The position numbers and the translations under genes were made by a program. Below, piece after piece: positions 1-11,600 of a DNA stretch of 64,000 nt. Numbering within the stretch: position 1 is the first letter of the stretch; the number at the start of each line of letters is the position of its first letter. Origin of the DNA: Bettongia penicillata ogilbyi (taxonomy: Eukaryota; Chordata; Mammalia; Diprotodontia; Potoroidae); the NCBI GenBank assembly GCA_023548195.1, contig JAJHZJ010000220.1, positions 3,100,370 to 3,164,369 on the forward strand, given 5' to 3'. The notes under the pieces are model-generated. The model had not been told where the DNA came from. It saw only the letters and a program-made list of their open reading frames with translations, and did no database searches.

Positions 1-624
1 GTATGCTATGCCCTACTATACTGGCGCTCAGGAAACAATTAATTATTAAGTAGAAACACCATTTCTTCTTACAACATGAAGAAATTCTATTTTTAAAGAT
101 AGGACATGCATGAAAGAAAAGTATGTAGGGCAATTTATTGGGTACTTTATAAAAATAATTTAAAAATGTATTTGAAGGGAATGAAACTTAAAAGTGAGCC
201 ATCAGTCGATGTCATTCAAGTGATGATTCCTAAAGGAGAGTTATCTGTCAATGAGATACGTCAAAATATTGAATTCATTACATAGTTGCTCATTTTTCTC
301 AATCTTTAAGTAATTTCAAAAGTAATATTCTCTCATATCCTCTGTATGCAAACATTCCAGAAGAACTCTTTAATTAGGCATCTCAGTGAGTTTGAACTGA
401 CTCTGTGATTTGATAACTACGGAAGTAACTCATTCAGACTTCCTCAGCAATGCTCTCATTGACCTTATTTGATTGAAATATCCATATTAGGTTTTACAGT
501 ATTAGATTTGGAATAATTTACTAATATGATTCTAAATTTTCATAATGGAAAAGATTCAAAGCTTTTCACACTTAAAAATGTTTATCAGATTGTTTACATA
601 CACTTTCCTTAAAATATATGCAAG
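1..624. other. Unassigned A+T-rich sequence
   Basis: No long open frame, tandem repeat or recognisable mobile element is visible. It may hold repeats too old to recognise by eye. Confidence 0.4.
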
Positions 625-772
625 TGTACCTATACAGAATTGTATGCTGTCATGGGGAGGGAGGGGAGTAGTGGGGGGAAGGTGTGGGGTGGATAATACC
701 TTAATTTTAAGAAAGTTATTGTAGAACATTAAAAAGAATTAAAAAAATAAATATAACAATAAAAAATATATT
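625..772 (+). mobile_element. L1 3' end fragment
   Basis: A G-rich run (GGGAGGGAGGGGAGTAG) is followed by an A-rich tail containing AATAAA. The order and wording match the 3' terminus of the L1 fragment at 54373-54810, including a shared 'attgtagaacatt / attatagaacact' block just before the tail. It is therefore a short, 5'-truncated L1 3' UTR in plus orientation. No target-site duplication was identified. Confidence 0.55.
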
Positions 773-1088
773 CAAGTGTTTAATCTTCAATCTGTCCTCA
801 AATCCAATTAAAATGCCAATTCTAACTATGATTATTAGAATAATCAATTAACCATTCTTTGTACCAGTTGCCTACCAGTTATTCTCACATGTTGTGCCTA
901 CTTTTTCTTTAAGAATTGAGAATATATTCAATCTCCCATTTAAAATTCACACTTGAGAAGCATTATTATTTATACTGGGAAATACTGATAAACATATTTA
1001 TGTAACTAGGGACCCAGTTGCTTTCATTTGTTATTTCTTCAAAATCCATGTAGTTTAAGATCATGCCCTTATGTAGATCATTAAACTA
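773..1088. other. Unassigned A+T-rich sequence
   Basis: Nothing recognisable. The 9-mer attaaacta at 1080-1088 recurs at 3759-3767 and could be the target-site duplication of the next element, though an A+T-rich 9-mer is weak evidence. Confidence 0.35.
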
Positions 1089-3758
1089 AATTTTACTTTT
1101 TCCTCTTTTTTTATCAACATTGTTTTATTTAAACATATGCTTTCATAACCCTTTAACTAACTTTTAGTTTTCAACATTCATTTCTGAAAGATTTTGAGTT
1201 CCAAATTTTCTCCCCATCTCTATCTTCCCTTCACTCCAAGACACCATACATTCTGATTACTCCTTCCCCAAATCTACCCTCCCTTCTATTCAACCACACC
1301 CTTTTGTAACCCTCATCTCCTCTATTTTCTTGTGGGGCAAGTATTTCTTGTATTACTTGTATTTCTTATAATCCAGTTGTATGCACAAAATTTCTCAACA
1401 TTCATTCCTAAAATTTCAACTTCTCTCCCTTCCTCCCTCCCCACTCATTCCCACTGAGAAGGCAAATAATTCAATATCAGTTATATCTGTGTAGTTATAA
1501 AAAATAATGTCATGTTGTGAAAGACTAACAGTATTTCTCTCCATCCTATCCTTCCTCCTATTTATTCTATTATCTCTTTTGATCTTGTTCCTCCCCAAAG
1601 CATTTACTTCTAATTATCCCTTCATCTTATTTGCCTTCCCTTCTATCATCCCGCCACACCCCACTTAACCCCTTCTCCCCTACTTCCCAGTAGTGGAAGA
1701 TAGAGTTTCATAGCACATTGAATGTGCATGTTATTCTCTCCTTAAGCCAAATGTGATGAGAGTAAACTTCATTTTTCTTCTCTCACCTCCCCACTACTCC
1801 TCTCCATTGAAAAACTATTTCTGGCCTCTTTTATGACAGATAATTTGCCCCATTCCATTTCTCCCTTTCTCCTCACAATATATTCCTCTCTCATCCCTTA
1901 ATTTTATATTTTTAGATCATTCCTTCCTATTCAATTCCCCTGTGCCCTCTCTCAATATATATATATTCCCTCAAACTACCTATATACTGAGAAAAGTCTT
2001 AAGAGCTACAAATAATATATTTCCATGTAGTGATGTAAACAGTTCAACTTTAGTAAACCGCCTATGATTTCTCTTTCCTGTTTACTTTCTCATGTTTCCC
2101 TTGATTCTTGTGTTTGAAAGTCAAATTTTCTGTTCAAGTCAGGTTTTTCATCAAGAATGTTTGGAAGTCCTCTATTTTGTCGAATGACCATTTTTCCCCG
2201 GAAGTATTATACTCAGTTTTGCTGGGTAGGGGATTCTTGGTTTAAATCCTAGTTCTTTTGACTTCTGGAATATCATATGCCAAGTCTTTTGATCCCTTAA
2301 TGTAGAAGCTGCTAGATCTTGTGTTTTCCTGATTGAATTTCCACAATACTGTAATTGTTTCTTTCTAACTGCTTGGAATATTTTCTCCTTGATGTGGGAA
2401 GACTGGAATTTGGCTGCAATATTCCCTGGAGTTGTTTTATTTTTCATATGTCCTTCAGGAGGTTTTTGGTGGATTCAGATTCTTTCAATATTTATTTTGC
2501 CCTGTCGTTCAAAATTATCAACACAGATTCTCTTAATAATTTCTTGAAATACAGTATATAGGCTGTTTTTTTGATCATGGCTTTCAAGTAGTCCAATAAT
2601 TTTCAGATTGTGTCTCCACTATCTATTTACCAGGCTAGTTATTATCTATTTACCAGGCTAGTTATTTTTCCAATAAGTTATTTCACATTGTCTGCCATCT
2701 TTTCAATTTTTTGGTTTTGTTTTATAATTTCTTGAGTTTTCATAAAGTCTTTAGTTTCCATGTTCTCTAATCTTTAAGGAATTATTTTCTTCAGTGAGAT
2801 TTTGGGTCTCCTTTTCCATGTGACCAGTTCTGCTTTTTAGGGTATTCTTCTCCTCATTGGGTGTTTGGATCTCTTTTGCATTTAGGCTAGTCTTTTTTTA
2901 AAGTCCCATTTTCTTCAGTAAGTTTTTATTTCTCTTTACCAAGTAGTTGCTTTGCTTTTCACAATTTTCTTGCATCACTCTCATTTGTCTTCCCAATTTT
3001 TCCTCTACTTCTCTTACTTGTTTTTCAAAATCCTTTTTGAGGTCTTCCATGGCCTGACACCAATCCATATTTTTCTTGGAGACTTTGGAGAGGATCTTTG
3101 ACTTTGTTTTCTTCTGTTTGAATGCTTTGGTTTTCCTTGTCACCAAAGTAAGATTCTATAGTCTGATTTTTTTCCACTTTTTGATCATTTCCCCAGTCAT
3201 TAACTTGACTTTTGAGCTCTTGATAAAGGCAATTCTCTGCTTCCAATGGAGTTGGAGGAAAGTACTATCATCTACTCGATTCCCCTAATATCTATGCGCC
3301 TAGACCTCCAGAAACAGTCGCTGTCTCTGCCCTTGGTGCTGCTATGGCTGCTTCGGGTTCCTCTGCACCGCACCCCCCAGCCTCCCTAGGGCTGGAAACA
3401 GACCACTTCACTCTCCCACACTGGTTCCACAGGCTTTTCCCACTGTCTTCCAATTTATCCTCCAAGTTTTGGCGTCATGATGTCTGGAAACTACTACAGT
3501 TGCCAGAGATTCAGTTCCCCACAGCCTTCTTAGGTCTTGTCTGTGTTGTCCTGGCCCATGTTGGAATGTGTCCTGCCCCTGAACGGCACACTAGACACTT
3601 CCCAGAGAACTTCCAGGGTGTCTTGGGATGGAGATTTGTTTTGCTCTGTCATTCTGTGGTTTCTGCTTCTCCAGAATTTGTTTAGAGTCATTTATTACAA
3701 GTATTTGACTGGGTCTGGTGGGAGCACTCTCGCTTTTCCTCTTTCAACAGATTAAGAA
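1089..3758 (-). mobile_element. HAL1-like half-LINE, copy A
   Basis: Read on the minus strand, this is an L1-type 5' UTR (3758 to about 3250), one ORF1-like coding region (about 3246-2172), then a long polypurine 3' region (seen as polypyrimidine on plus, 1200-2050) ending in an A-rich tail. No ORF2 segment lies between ORF1 and the tail, which is the hallmark of half-LINE-1 (HAL1) elements. The same layout occurs in copies B, D and E. The 5' extremity is diverged, with no intact GCCATCTTG box. A possible 9-bp duplication attaaacta flanks it. Copy A is the most diverged of the set. A 23-bp direct duplication at 2621-2666 (atctatttaccaggctagtt...) is private to this copy. Confidence 0.75.
2172..3246 (-). 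pseudogene. L1-type ORF1 (RNA-binding protein), copy A, broken
   Basis: ORF1 encodes the nucleic-acid-binding chaperone that coats L1 RNA in the cytoplasm. The C-terminal part (2447-2172) reads as the ORF1 C-terminal domain, with the motifs GNIAAKFQSSHIKEKI and TQDLAASTLRDQKTW. The N-terminal part (3246-2898) has the NQTIESYFGD start motif and the charged coiled-coil stretch around QVREVEEKLGRQMRVMQE. The pieces lie in different frames and the middle (about 2450-2890) is interrupted by stops, so no full protein can be made. Order and spacing match ORF1 of copies B, D and E. Confidence 0.75.
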
Positions 3759-3845
3759 ATTAAACTATAAGTAGAGAAAAATAAAATTATTTACATCTAT
3801 AATGTACCTATATCCCTAGGTAATGCATAGATTTAGATACAGATA

Positions 3846-3955
3846 TATAGTGCTTACCTAGGTATATGTGTGTATGTATATTATATATATGTATATATAT
3901 AACATACACATACATATATATGTATGTTATATAACACACACACATATATAATGTA
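3846..3955. repeat. (TA)n/(CA)n mixed microsatellite
   Basis: Alternating TA, TATG and CA units make an imperfectly palindromic stretch. Short open frames here are products of the repeat, not genes. Confidence 0.9.
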
Positions 3956-4090
3956 AGGTACATATCAATTTCACAAATAAGTAAATTATAAATCATTTAA
4001 CGGATATATCCTCAATTTCTCAATGTCTGCTGGCAAAACTGGCAAATATTTTTGGCTTGAAATAGTAAAAATCCATCTTCTTATATAATG

Positions 4091-4322
4091 TAAGCAGCAA
4101 GGTGGCAGAGGAGATAGATTGCTAGATTTAAAGTCAGGAAGACATGATTTCAAATATCTCTTCAGACATCTATTAGCTTTAAGTCATTTAACTTCTGTTT
4201 CTCTCAGCAACCTCATCTATAAAATGTGAATAATATGGCTTCTATTGTCCAGATTTGTTATGAGGATTAAAGAACATAATATTGGTAAGTGTTCTGCAAT
4301 CCTTAGAAACACTATATAAATG
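4091..4322 (+). mobile_element. MIR/CORE-type SINE
   Basis: The tRNA-derived head (ggcagaggagatagattgc, gtcaggaagacatgatttca), the core (tattagctttaagtcattta, cctcatctataaaatgtgaa) and the tail (tgttatgaggattaaag, cactatataaatg) occur in MIR order. Divergence is moderate. It abuts the LTR-like repeat on its right. Confidence 0.75.
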
Positions 4323-5135
4323 TGATAGTAATCAAATTAGGATCTGTTGCTATTTTTTTGTTTTACTAAAAGTGCCTCTGATTGAATAATGTGATTAAAG
4401 AATATCTTTCCCACCTATTGAATGGCCTGCCCATTGTGGTAAGCATGTTTAGGGGAGTTACTTCATAGGAGGGTTCCAAGTACCTTTGTTTTCCCATTGA
4501 AATATTGGGTCAGAGGGTTATGGCCTCTGGTTGTAAAACTGAATACTTTGAGGCTGAGGTTTTATTTTGGGGCTTAGTTTTTGTAAGAAGACTGGAGTGC
4601 CAGATTAGGACTCTGGGAAGCTGCTTTAAGGAGTCCTCCAACCCTGCTTTGAAAACCCTAATGTCAATATTTTCCTCTCTGGTAATTATGGACAGAAAAT
4701 TAGACTGCTTCTTGAATTATGGTCAGGAAGAGGGAGTCATGTCTGTTGATTTCAGAGTATACTGACTGGAAGTGCTTATTTGGCCAGATGAGGACTCTGG
4801 GAATCCACTAAAGACCACTTAGTGATTTTTAAAATCCAGATGTCAGTGCTTCCCTCTCTGTTAACTGTGGTTAAATAATTGGGATTTTCTTTTGAATTAA
4901 GACTTTTAATTGCTCTATATTTTCTTTGAAGTTCTTTGAAGTTTGAAGGGTGCTGACTTCCCCAAAGTAGGTGAATGATATTTGTGCTTAGTTAAAGGAA
5001 TGATACATGAACTTGATTAAGATAATTGTTAACACTTGTAAAGTTGCATTCCTTTTATGAATACAGATCTAAGAACCAGTAATAGCATCCCTTCCCCCTT
5101 CGTATATTGGGGAGATTACTCCCCATATAAATATC
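4323..5135 (+). mobile_element. LTR-type repeat, family X (5' portion)
   Basis: The element begins TGATAGTAATCAAATTAGGA. About 800 bp align collinearly, by eye, with the reverse complement of 27320-28187. Shared landmarks are ttactaaaa...gaataatgtgattaa, gaggttttattttggggctt, aggactctgggaa and gtatattgggg. Two degenerate internal repeats, each starting near aggactctgggaa (about 4608 and 4790), correspond to the clearer tandem repeats of the second copy. A TG start, U3-style internal repeats and a TATA-like box near the end suggest a retroviral LTR U3 region. The R/U5 end is missing here. No coding sequence is attached. Confidence 0.5.
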
Positions 5136-5199
5136 AATTATTATTGATAGCTATCTTTAAAAGTATTATTATCATCATGTATGAGTTCCAAATGTCTGC

Positions 5200-5395
5200 A
5201 TGCCACATACATCGTATCTGTCTCTCTGTCTGTTTGTCTATCCATCTATCTATCTAGCTAGCTATTTAGTTATCACCTACATACATATGTATGTATATCT
5301 ATGCACACACATATATACATACACACATATGTATACATATGTGTGGGTATATATACATACACACATATATGTATATATACCTATATATGTGGCAT
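5200..5395. repeat. Compound (TCTG/TATC)n and (TA/CA)n microsatellite
   Basis: TCTG and TATC tetranucleotides grade into TATG/CACA dinucleotide runs. Confidence 0.9.
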
Positions 5396-5609
5396 TATGT
5401 AATGAAAAATAGTAGATACTGAAAAGAAATATTTCTCTTTGCTATAAGAGAATAAACTCAACTAAATGATAGAAGTTATCATAAAAGAAAAAAATAGTTT
5501 TAATTATGTAAGCTGAAATAAAACTTTTGCACAAATATAATCAATATAGCTTGTTTTAAAATGTAAAAAAATTCCGCCAAGTACCTATTTTTAAATTGTT
5601 AGCTAAACT

Positions 5610-5855
5610 ACTTAATGCAATTTAGCAAACATTGAAATATCTAACAGATTTAACTCAAATATACAAAAACAAGTTTCAGTCCTTCATAGAGAAATTATGA
5701 AAGGATATGAACAACTCCAAAATTAAAAAAAAATTCCTAACTCTCAAAAAGCACAAAATTATTCCAAATCACAAAACAGAACATTGTGAACATTTAGCTC
5801 ATATTTGGCAAAATGGTAAAGATGAGAAATTTGGAGATTGTTTGTCCATTTTCTT
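5610..5855 (+). mobile_element. Old L1 ORF2 3' fragment (tentative)
   Basis: Phrases such as tcagtccttcatagagaaat, gaaaggatatgaacaa and ttggcaaaatggtaaagatg fall in the same order as the L1 ORF2 C-terminal coding stretch in L1-P1 and L1-P3 (25700-25900 and 59650-59810). Divergence is high and no frame is open. Confidence 0.4.
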
Positions 5856-7219
5856 TTCTTTTTTTAAAAGTTATATCTGGTTAGTGGCCAAGTCCATGGA
5901 CAGGTATTTTTTCTTTTGTAGAAATAACTCTTTTTTTGATTTCTCATTTTGAACGTAAATACAAAAAAAGATCCAAAATTTGCATTTCCATGTATATAGC
6001 ACAACACAAAAAGAGAATTCAATAGGAAGCCATAGATCTCCATTTCTCATTATTTACTTATTTTTTTTAAAACAAATACTACACATTGTTTTCAAAAGTA
6101 CCATGCTTTTCTGTGAGTTTTCTTTGTTTTCTACTCTGCACTTCTACTATCTATCTATTTATTTATTTTTAATTTCTCACATTCATTTCCATAAAATTTT
6201 GAGTTCTCAATTTTCTCCCCATCTATCCCCTCACCCCGTTCTATAATCCTTTGCATTCTGAGTGCCATTTTTCTCAATATGCCTTTCCTTCTATTATACC
6301 ACACCCTTCCCTTATCCCCATCTTCTCTCTTTTCTTGTAGGGCAAGATAGATTTGTATACTCCATTACCTGTATTTCTTATTTTCCAGCTGTATTCACAA
6401 ACAATTCTCAACATTCGTTCCTAATACTATAAATTCCAATTTCTGCCCCTCCCTCCCCACCCATCCTCACTGAGAAGGCAAGCAATTCAATATAGACTTT
6501 ATATGTGTAGCTTTTCAAAAAATTTCCATAACAGTCACAATGTGGAAGACTAAGTATATTTCCCTCCATCCTATCTTGCCCCCCCAGCTTATTCTATTCT
6601 CTTTTTACCTTACCCCTCCCCAAAAGTGTTTGCTTCTAATTACTACATTCTCCCATTTGCCCTCCCTTCTATCATCCTCCTCACCCCTCTTGATCCCTTC
6701 TACCTTACTTTCCTGTAGTGTAAGAAAAATTTTCATACCAAAATAAATGAGTGAGCATGTTATTCCCTCCTTAAGTCAAATGTGAAGAGAGTAAGCTTCA
6801 ATTTTTCCCTCTAATCTCCTCCCTTTTCTCCTCAATTGACAAAGCTTTTTTTATCTTTTATGAGTGATAATTTGCCCTATCCCATTTCTCCCATTCTCCT
6901 CCCAATATATTCCTCTCTCACTCCTTAATTTTAGTTTTTTAGATATCATCCCTTCTTATGCAACTCGATGTGTTCTCTCTGTCTATGTGTGTGTGTGTCT
7001 GTGTGTGTGTAATCCCTCCAACTACACAAATACTGAGAAAAATCTCAAGAGTTATAAATATAATCTTTCCATGTAGGAATATTAAACAGTTCAACTTAAA
7101 AAGTCCTTTATGATTTCTCTTTCCTGTTTACCTTTTCATGTTTCTCCTGTGTTTGAAAGTCAAATTTTCTATTCACTTCTGCTCTTTTCCCCAAGAATAT
7201 TTGAAAGTCTTGTATAACA

Positions 7220-8246
7220 TTAAATGATCATTTTCTTCCCCTGAAGTATTGTACTCAGATTCACTGGGTAGATGCTTCTTGGTTTTAATCTCAGTACCTT
7301 TGACTTCTGGAATATCCTATTCCAAGACCTTTGATCCCTTAATTTAGAAGCTACCAGGTGGTGTTTTATCCTGATTGTATTTCCACAATCCTTGAATTGT
7401 TTCTTTGTAGCTGCTTGCAACATTTTATCCTTGACCTTTAAACTTGGAAATTTGGGTACAATATTCCTAGGAGTTTCTCTTTTAAGGTCTCTTTAAGGAG
7501 GTGATCCATAAATTCTTTCAATAGTTACTTTTCCTCGGGTTCTAGAATATCAGGGAAGTTTTCCTTGATAATTTCTTGAAAGATGATGTCTAGGCTATTT
7601 TTTTGATCATGGCTTTCAGGTAGTCCCGAATTTTTAAATTGTCTCTCCTGGATCTATTTTTAAGATCAGTTGTTTTTTCAATGAGATATTTCACATTGTC
7701 TTCCATTTTTCATTCTTTTGGCTTTGTTTTTTAATTCCTTGGTTTCACATGAAGTCATTAGCTTCCATCTGCTCCATTCTCATTTTTAAAGAACTATTTT
7801 CTTCAGTTAGCTTTTGAATGTACTTTTCCATTTGGCTAATTTTGTTTTTTAAAGCATTCTTCTCCTCATTGACTTTTTAAACCTCTATTGCCAATTGAGT
7901 TAGCCTATTTTTCAAGGTGTTATTTTCTTCAGCATTTGTTTGGGTTTCCCTTAGCAAGGTTGACCTGTTTTTTATGCTTTTCTTCCATCTCTCTCATTTC
8001 TCTTCCCAGTTTTTCCTCCACCTGTCTAACTTGATTTTCAAAATCCTTTTTGCGCTCTTCCATGGCCTGAGCCCATTGCATATTTATTTCAGATGTTTGG
8101 GATACAGAAGCCTTGACTTCTATGTCTTTCCCTGATGGTAAGCATTTTTCTTCCTTATCAGAAAGGATAGGAGGAAACATCTGTTCACCCAGAAAGTAAC
8201 CTTCTATGGTCTTATTTTTTTTCCACTTTTCTGGGCATTTTCCCAT
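7220..8246 (-). pseudogene. L1-type ORF1, copy B, broken
   Basis: The N-terminal frame (8246-7929) contains NKTIEGYFLGEQMFPPI, a KDIEVKASVSQTSEI block and the coiled-coil segment ENQVRQVEEKLGREMREMEE. The C-terminal frame (7423-7220) contains ATKKQFKDCGNTIRIKHHLV and LRDQRSWNRIFQKSKVL, typical of the ORF1 C-terminal domain that binds RNA together with the central RRM. The centre (about 7430-7920), where the rest of the coiled coil and the RRM should lie, has stops and frameshifts. The product would be the RNA-binding particle protein of an ORF1-only element, which depends on ORF2 supplied in trans. Confidence 0.75.
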
Positions 8247-8392
8247 CCAGTTACTTGACTTCTGATTTCCACACCCACCTCACCTCCAGATCCATCCAGC
8301 TAGAGCTTGGGGTCTGAGATTCAAATGCTGCTCCCCAGCCTCAGGGCTTTCAAAGGGGGTGGGGCTGCTATTCAGTGAGAGATTAATTTCTG

Positions 8393-8822
8393 GTGCTCAG
8401 GTGGGGGCAGGGCCATCTCACGGGGCTCAGTTCCCTCAGGGCGTTTACATGGAGACCTTCAACAATGGACCAGAACTCCTGTTTGCTTTGGAAGCCCCTG
8501 TTAGCTGCTGCTTCCCGAGGGGGTCCGAGTTGTGAAGACACCCTGCTCTCTTCTTGGCCCACCAAACAGTCTCTCTCACTGACCTCTGTGGCTGTGGGTG
8601 GAGGGAATTGCATGGCTGCTGGAGATTCTGTCCCTGAAGCCTGCTTGGATCTGCTCCTCTAGGTGCCATGCAGCCAACACAGGGCTCGGCTCTGCTCCGG
8701 GTCTGGTGTGCGACAGACCTTTGGTGATGGTTTTTCAGGTCACTCTGGAACAGAAATCTCCTCCACTACGTTGTTATGTGGCTTCCACCACTCCAGAATT
8801 TGTTAGGAGTTCTTCTTTATAA
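8393..8822 (+). other. Antisense open frame(s) in HAL1-B 5' UTR
   Basis: On the strand opposite to the element, a frame runs 8393-8662 (LSSLRAFTWRP... ACLDLLL). After a frame change, a second frame at 8598-8822 contains FQVTLEQKSPPLRCYVAS. The same peptide frames recur in copies C, D and E (see the finding on the antisense frame). Whether it is translated is unknown. Confidence 0.25.
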
Positions 8823-8874
8823 ATATTTTATGGGCTGTGGTTTCAGAGCTAGGGTATGTGTGTCTTTCTACTCT

Positions 8875-8883
8875 GCCATCTTG
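8875..8883 (-). promoter_or_regulatory. YY1-type site at HAL1-B 5' end
   Basis: GCCATCTTG on plus is CAAGATGGC on the element strand, about 15 bp inside the element. This matches the YY1 core found at the same place in L1 5' ends, where YY1 directs accurate initiation (known for human L1). Activity here is inferred. Confidence 0.5.
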
Positions 8884-8897
8884 GCTCCTCCCCAAGT

Positions 8898-9993
8898 TAG
8901 CCTATTTTTAAAAGAGTTATTTTTTCATCATTTTTTTTGGGGTCTTCTTTGGCAAGTTGTTGAATTTCTTATCATGATTTTCTTGTATCTCTCTCATTTC
9001 TCTTCCCAATTTTTCCTCCACCTCTCTTACTTGATTTTACAAATCCTTTTTGAGCTCTTCTATGGCCTGAGAACTTTGCATATTTATTTTGCAGGACTGT
9101 TGGTAAACATTCTTCTTCTTCTTCTAAAAAGATGAAAGACTATACCTCTTCACCAGCAAAGTAACCTTCTATAGTCTTGTTTTTTCCTTATTTTGCTCAT
9201 TTTCTCAGCCAGCTATTTGACTTTTCTTTCTTTTGTCAAGAGGATGTTATATTCTGGTGATCTCTAAGTTCTCATTTCCTCTAAGGTTGCACAATCAAGG
9301 GAGAGCAGTTTACTCCTCTCTACCTTGCACACTGGTCTGGGAGCAATCAAAATTTTCTTCCTCATTTTCTATGAGTAGAAGAATTCCCTCCTCACATCTA
9401 CCTCCAACCCCACCATGCTTGAGGACAGTGCTCAGAGCTGAGATTCAGATCAATGACCCCAGGGGTTTAGACAGAGGGCAGGGTCACCACTCAGGGCTGA
9501 GTTTCAGATTGGCTGTTCATTCCCCACAGGAGCTTTTCACAGAGGGTAGCTGTGGCCACTGCTGCTGTTGTTTCTGTTGCCTCCACCTCTGCTGCTGCAT
9601 GGGGCTGGGACTAGAGAGGGACCCTGTTCCCTTCTCACCCCATTGGAAAAGCCCTCTTACTGACCTTTCAAGCTGTCTTTGGTGATTATAGGTAGAGGCA
9701 TCTGAGAACTGCTGCTGTTTTTGAGGATTCTGCCCCCAAGTCCTATTCCCATTCTATTTCTCCCAGTGTTGTGAGACCCAGGCTAGGCTGTGATCCACTC
9801 CGAATCTGGTGCGATAGACATTTTCTGTTGGCCTTCCAGGTTACCTTGGGCTTGAAGTTTCTGTTACTCTATCAATCTGTGGTTTCTGCTGCTCTAGAAT
9901 ATGTTGAGAGTTATTTTTTACAGCTATTCTATGGGCTGCAGGGGAAGAGCTAGTGTATGTGCATCTTTCTACTCTGCCACCTTGACTCCACCC
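8898..9993 (-). mobile_element. HAL1-like half-LINE, copy C (5' part only)
   Basis: The minus-strand 5' end (about 9993-9970) has the variant box GCCACCTTG, followed by a 5' UTR and the start of ORF1. The coiled-coil region is recognisable near 9080-8990 on the complement. The copy stops at 8897, within ORF1, exactly where copy B's 5' end begins, so it lacks the rest of ORF1 and the 3' tail. No continuation of C is visible to the left of B. A (TTC)n run lies at 9108-9125. Confidence 0.7.
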
Positions 9994-10085
9994 TTTGTAT
10001 TTTCAAAGAAGACCATGACATCAGGGAAATGATGACCTGATACCCTAAGCAAGCCACAGACAAAAGAAAGGCTTTATGTACACCA
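9994..10085 (-). mobile_element. RTE-tail SINE, 3' end fragment
   Basis: The reverse complement reads catttccctgatgtcatggt then cttctttgaaaatac. This parallels the shared 3' tail of the repeats at 38700-39290 and 55420-55998 and of the RTE-like LINE at 60580-63080 (gatgtcatttgggtgctctc, tgagaacaaagg). Confidence 0.5.
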
Positions 10086-10324
10086 AAATATTCACAGAAA
10101 TGCAATGTGTCTGAGTAGAAAAAAAATAATAATTATAAAAAATCTGCACAGCTGTCATATGTTGTGCTTTTATTCTATTTTAATGAAGATATTTTAATAT
10201 TCATACTCTGCATCAATTACTAATGTATTACATAGTGGGAGAAGTGGTATTCACTTTAAACTAGTGACTGCCCAGGTGATTTCAAGGATTCCCAGCATTT
10301 TTTGTCAAAAATTGAGTCTTTCCC

Positions 10325-11600
10325 TCAGTAATTTATGTTTTCTTGTTTATCAAAGACTGTGATATTGCATTTGCTATATTTTATTGTTCATTCACTCATC
10401 TGAAAGATTAGTTTTATCTTTTTTTATTTTCAACCAGTACCAAAGGGTTTTTTAATGCTTTATCATATGATTTTCTTGGAAGTTCTATTTCTCTTCCATT
10501 TATATTTATTTATCTTCATTATTTCCCTTGATATTCATCTTTTCCTACAAAATATTTTGTTTTATCATTTACATTGCTCTTTGTGCTGCCCTTCAGTAAG
10601 CTGGATTGGTACAGCACATAATTTATAAATTCATTTTGTAGCATTTACATTTTTACTGTAACAGTCCACAGATAAATATTAAATATTATTGAAGATATTC
10701 AATTTTTTAAAATATTTCTTTGAGGATAGTTTTGTTACCGTATAGCTAAAGGAATTTGGCATATTTTGGTAAATTGACTCCAAGATATTTTGGTATTTTG
10801 TAGTTATTTTGAAGGGAACATTCCTTTCTACAACTTCCACTAGATTTTGTTTTTACTTCACAGAAAGGCCATCGATTTTTGTGGAGTTGTCTTGGAGTGT
10901 GCATCTTTAGTGATACACTTGTCAAAATTCCTTTTTTCTCATTCCTAAGGAATTTATTGCTTAACATTCATGTCAGAAACAAAGAGGATCATTTTTTTTC
11001 CTCTTTCCCTTTATGATTTTCATTTAATGTGCTTATATTTCTAATATTGGTGCACTTTTAGAACTGTCAAATAATGCTTCTGAAAAGGTGATTCTCTCAC
11101 TTTCTCTTATTTTTATTAGGAAGCTTCTAGTATTTCCCTGCTACAAATATGATATGTTTTGATCTTTAAAATTTTCTTTAAAAGAAGTCCCCATCATTCT
11201 GAAAAGTGTTTGAGATTCTATTCAAAACATAGTATATTCATTGTTTAAATCCCTGTGGTGACGTATTTATCTTAATGAAATTTCGTTTTATTTCATTTGA
11301 CCCATAATTCTAGCATGTCAATATATTTTCATCCTTATTTTAAATTCACCATCTTAATGGTTGCTTACAATTGCTTGTTGTCCCAAAATTAATCGACAAC
11401 TTTACCTTCCTCAAAAGTATCAACAAAAATTGACAATATCTTGAGCATTTACATAGAAATGAACACACTAGGAAGACATTAATGTAATAGTGAACACTTT
11501 GTTCTATCTACAAGAATGGTATAAAACAACCTTTGTCAAATTCTTTCTTGAAGGTCAAGTACACTATATCTGTAATTCAACTGAGTCTTTTAATTCTGTT
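10325..11600 (-). pseudogene. Ancient L1 ORF2 (reverse transcriptase part), decayed
   Basis: Read on the minus strand, the sequence follows the L1 ORF2 RT and post-RT region: ORF2-like words include a KYLGVNLPKYAKF stretch (minus frame within 10746-10967) equivalent to the conserved KYLGINLTK motif. On plus, the L1-typical phrases attttcaaccagtaccaaag and ttattgtt..tccctgctac appear in order. It is much more diverged than L1-P1 or L1-P3 and full of stops. Boundaries are approximate. Confidence 0.5.

Larger units (their letters stand above)
6145..8897 (-). mobile_element. HAL1-like half-LINE, copy B
   Basis: On the minus strand a complete 5' end (GGGGAGGAGCCAAGATGGCA, 8897-8878) leads into a G+C-richer 5' UTR (to about 8260), ORF1 (8246 to about 7220) and a 3' region carrying a (TG)n tract (6985-7009) and polypurine blocks, ending in an A-rich tail near 6145. 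There is no ORF2. Its 5' end abuts directly another 5'-complete but 3'-truncated copy (C, 8898-9993) in the same orientation. Confidence 0.8.

Noticed and set aside
3868..3945. Palindromic TA/CA stretch as a functional hairpin
   Set aside because: Self-complementarity is trivial in alternating TA/CA microsatellites.
8300..8700. CpG island or host promoter
   Set aside because: The G+C-richer patch is the 5' UTR of HAL1-B, repeated in C, D and E; no adjoining host exon is seen.
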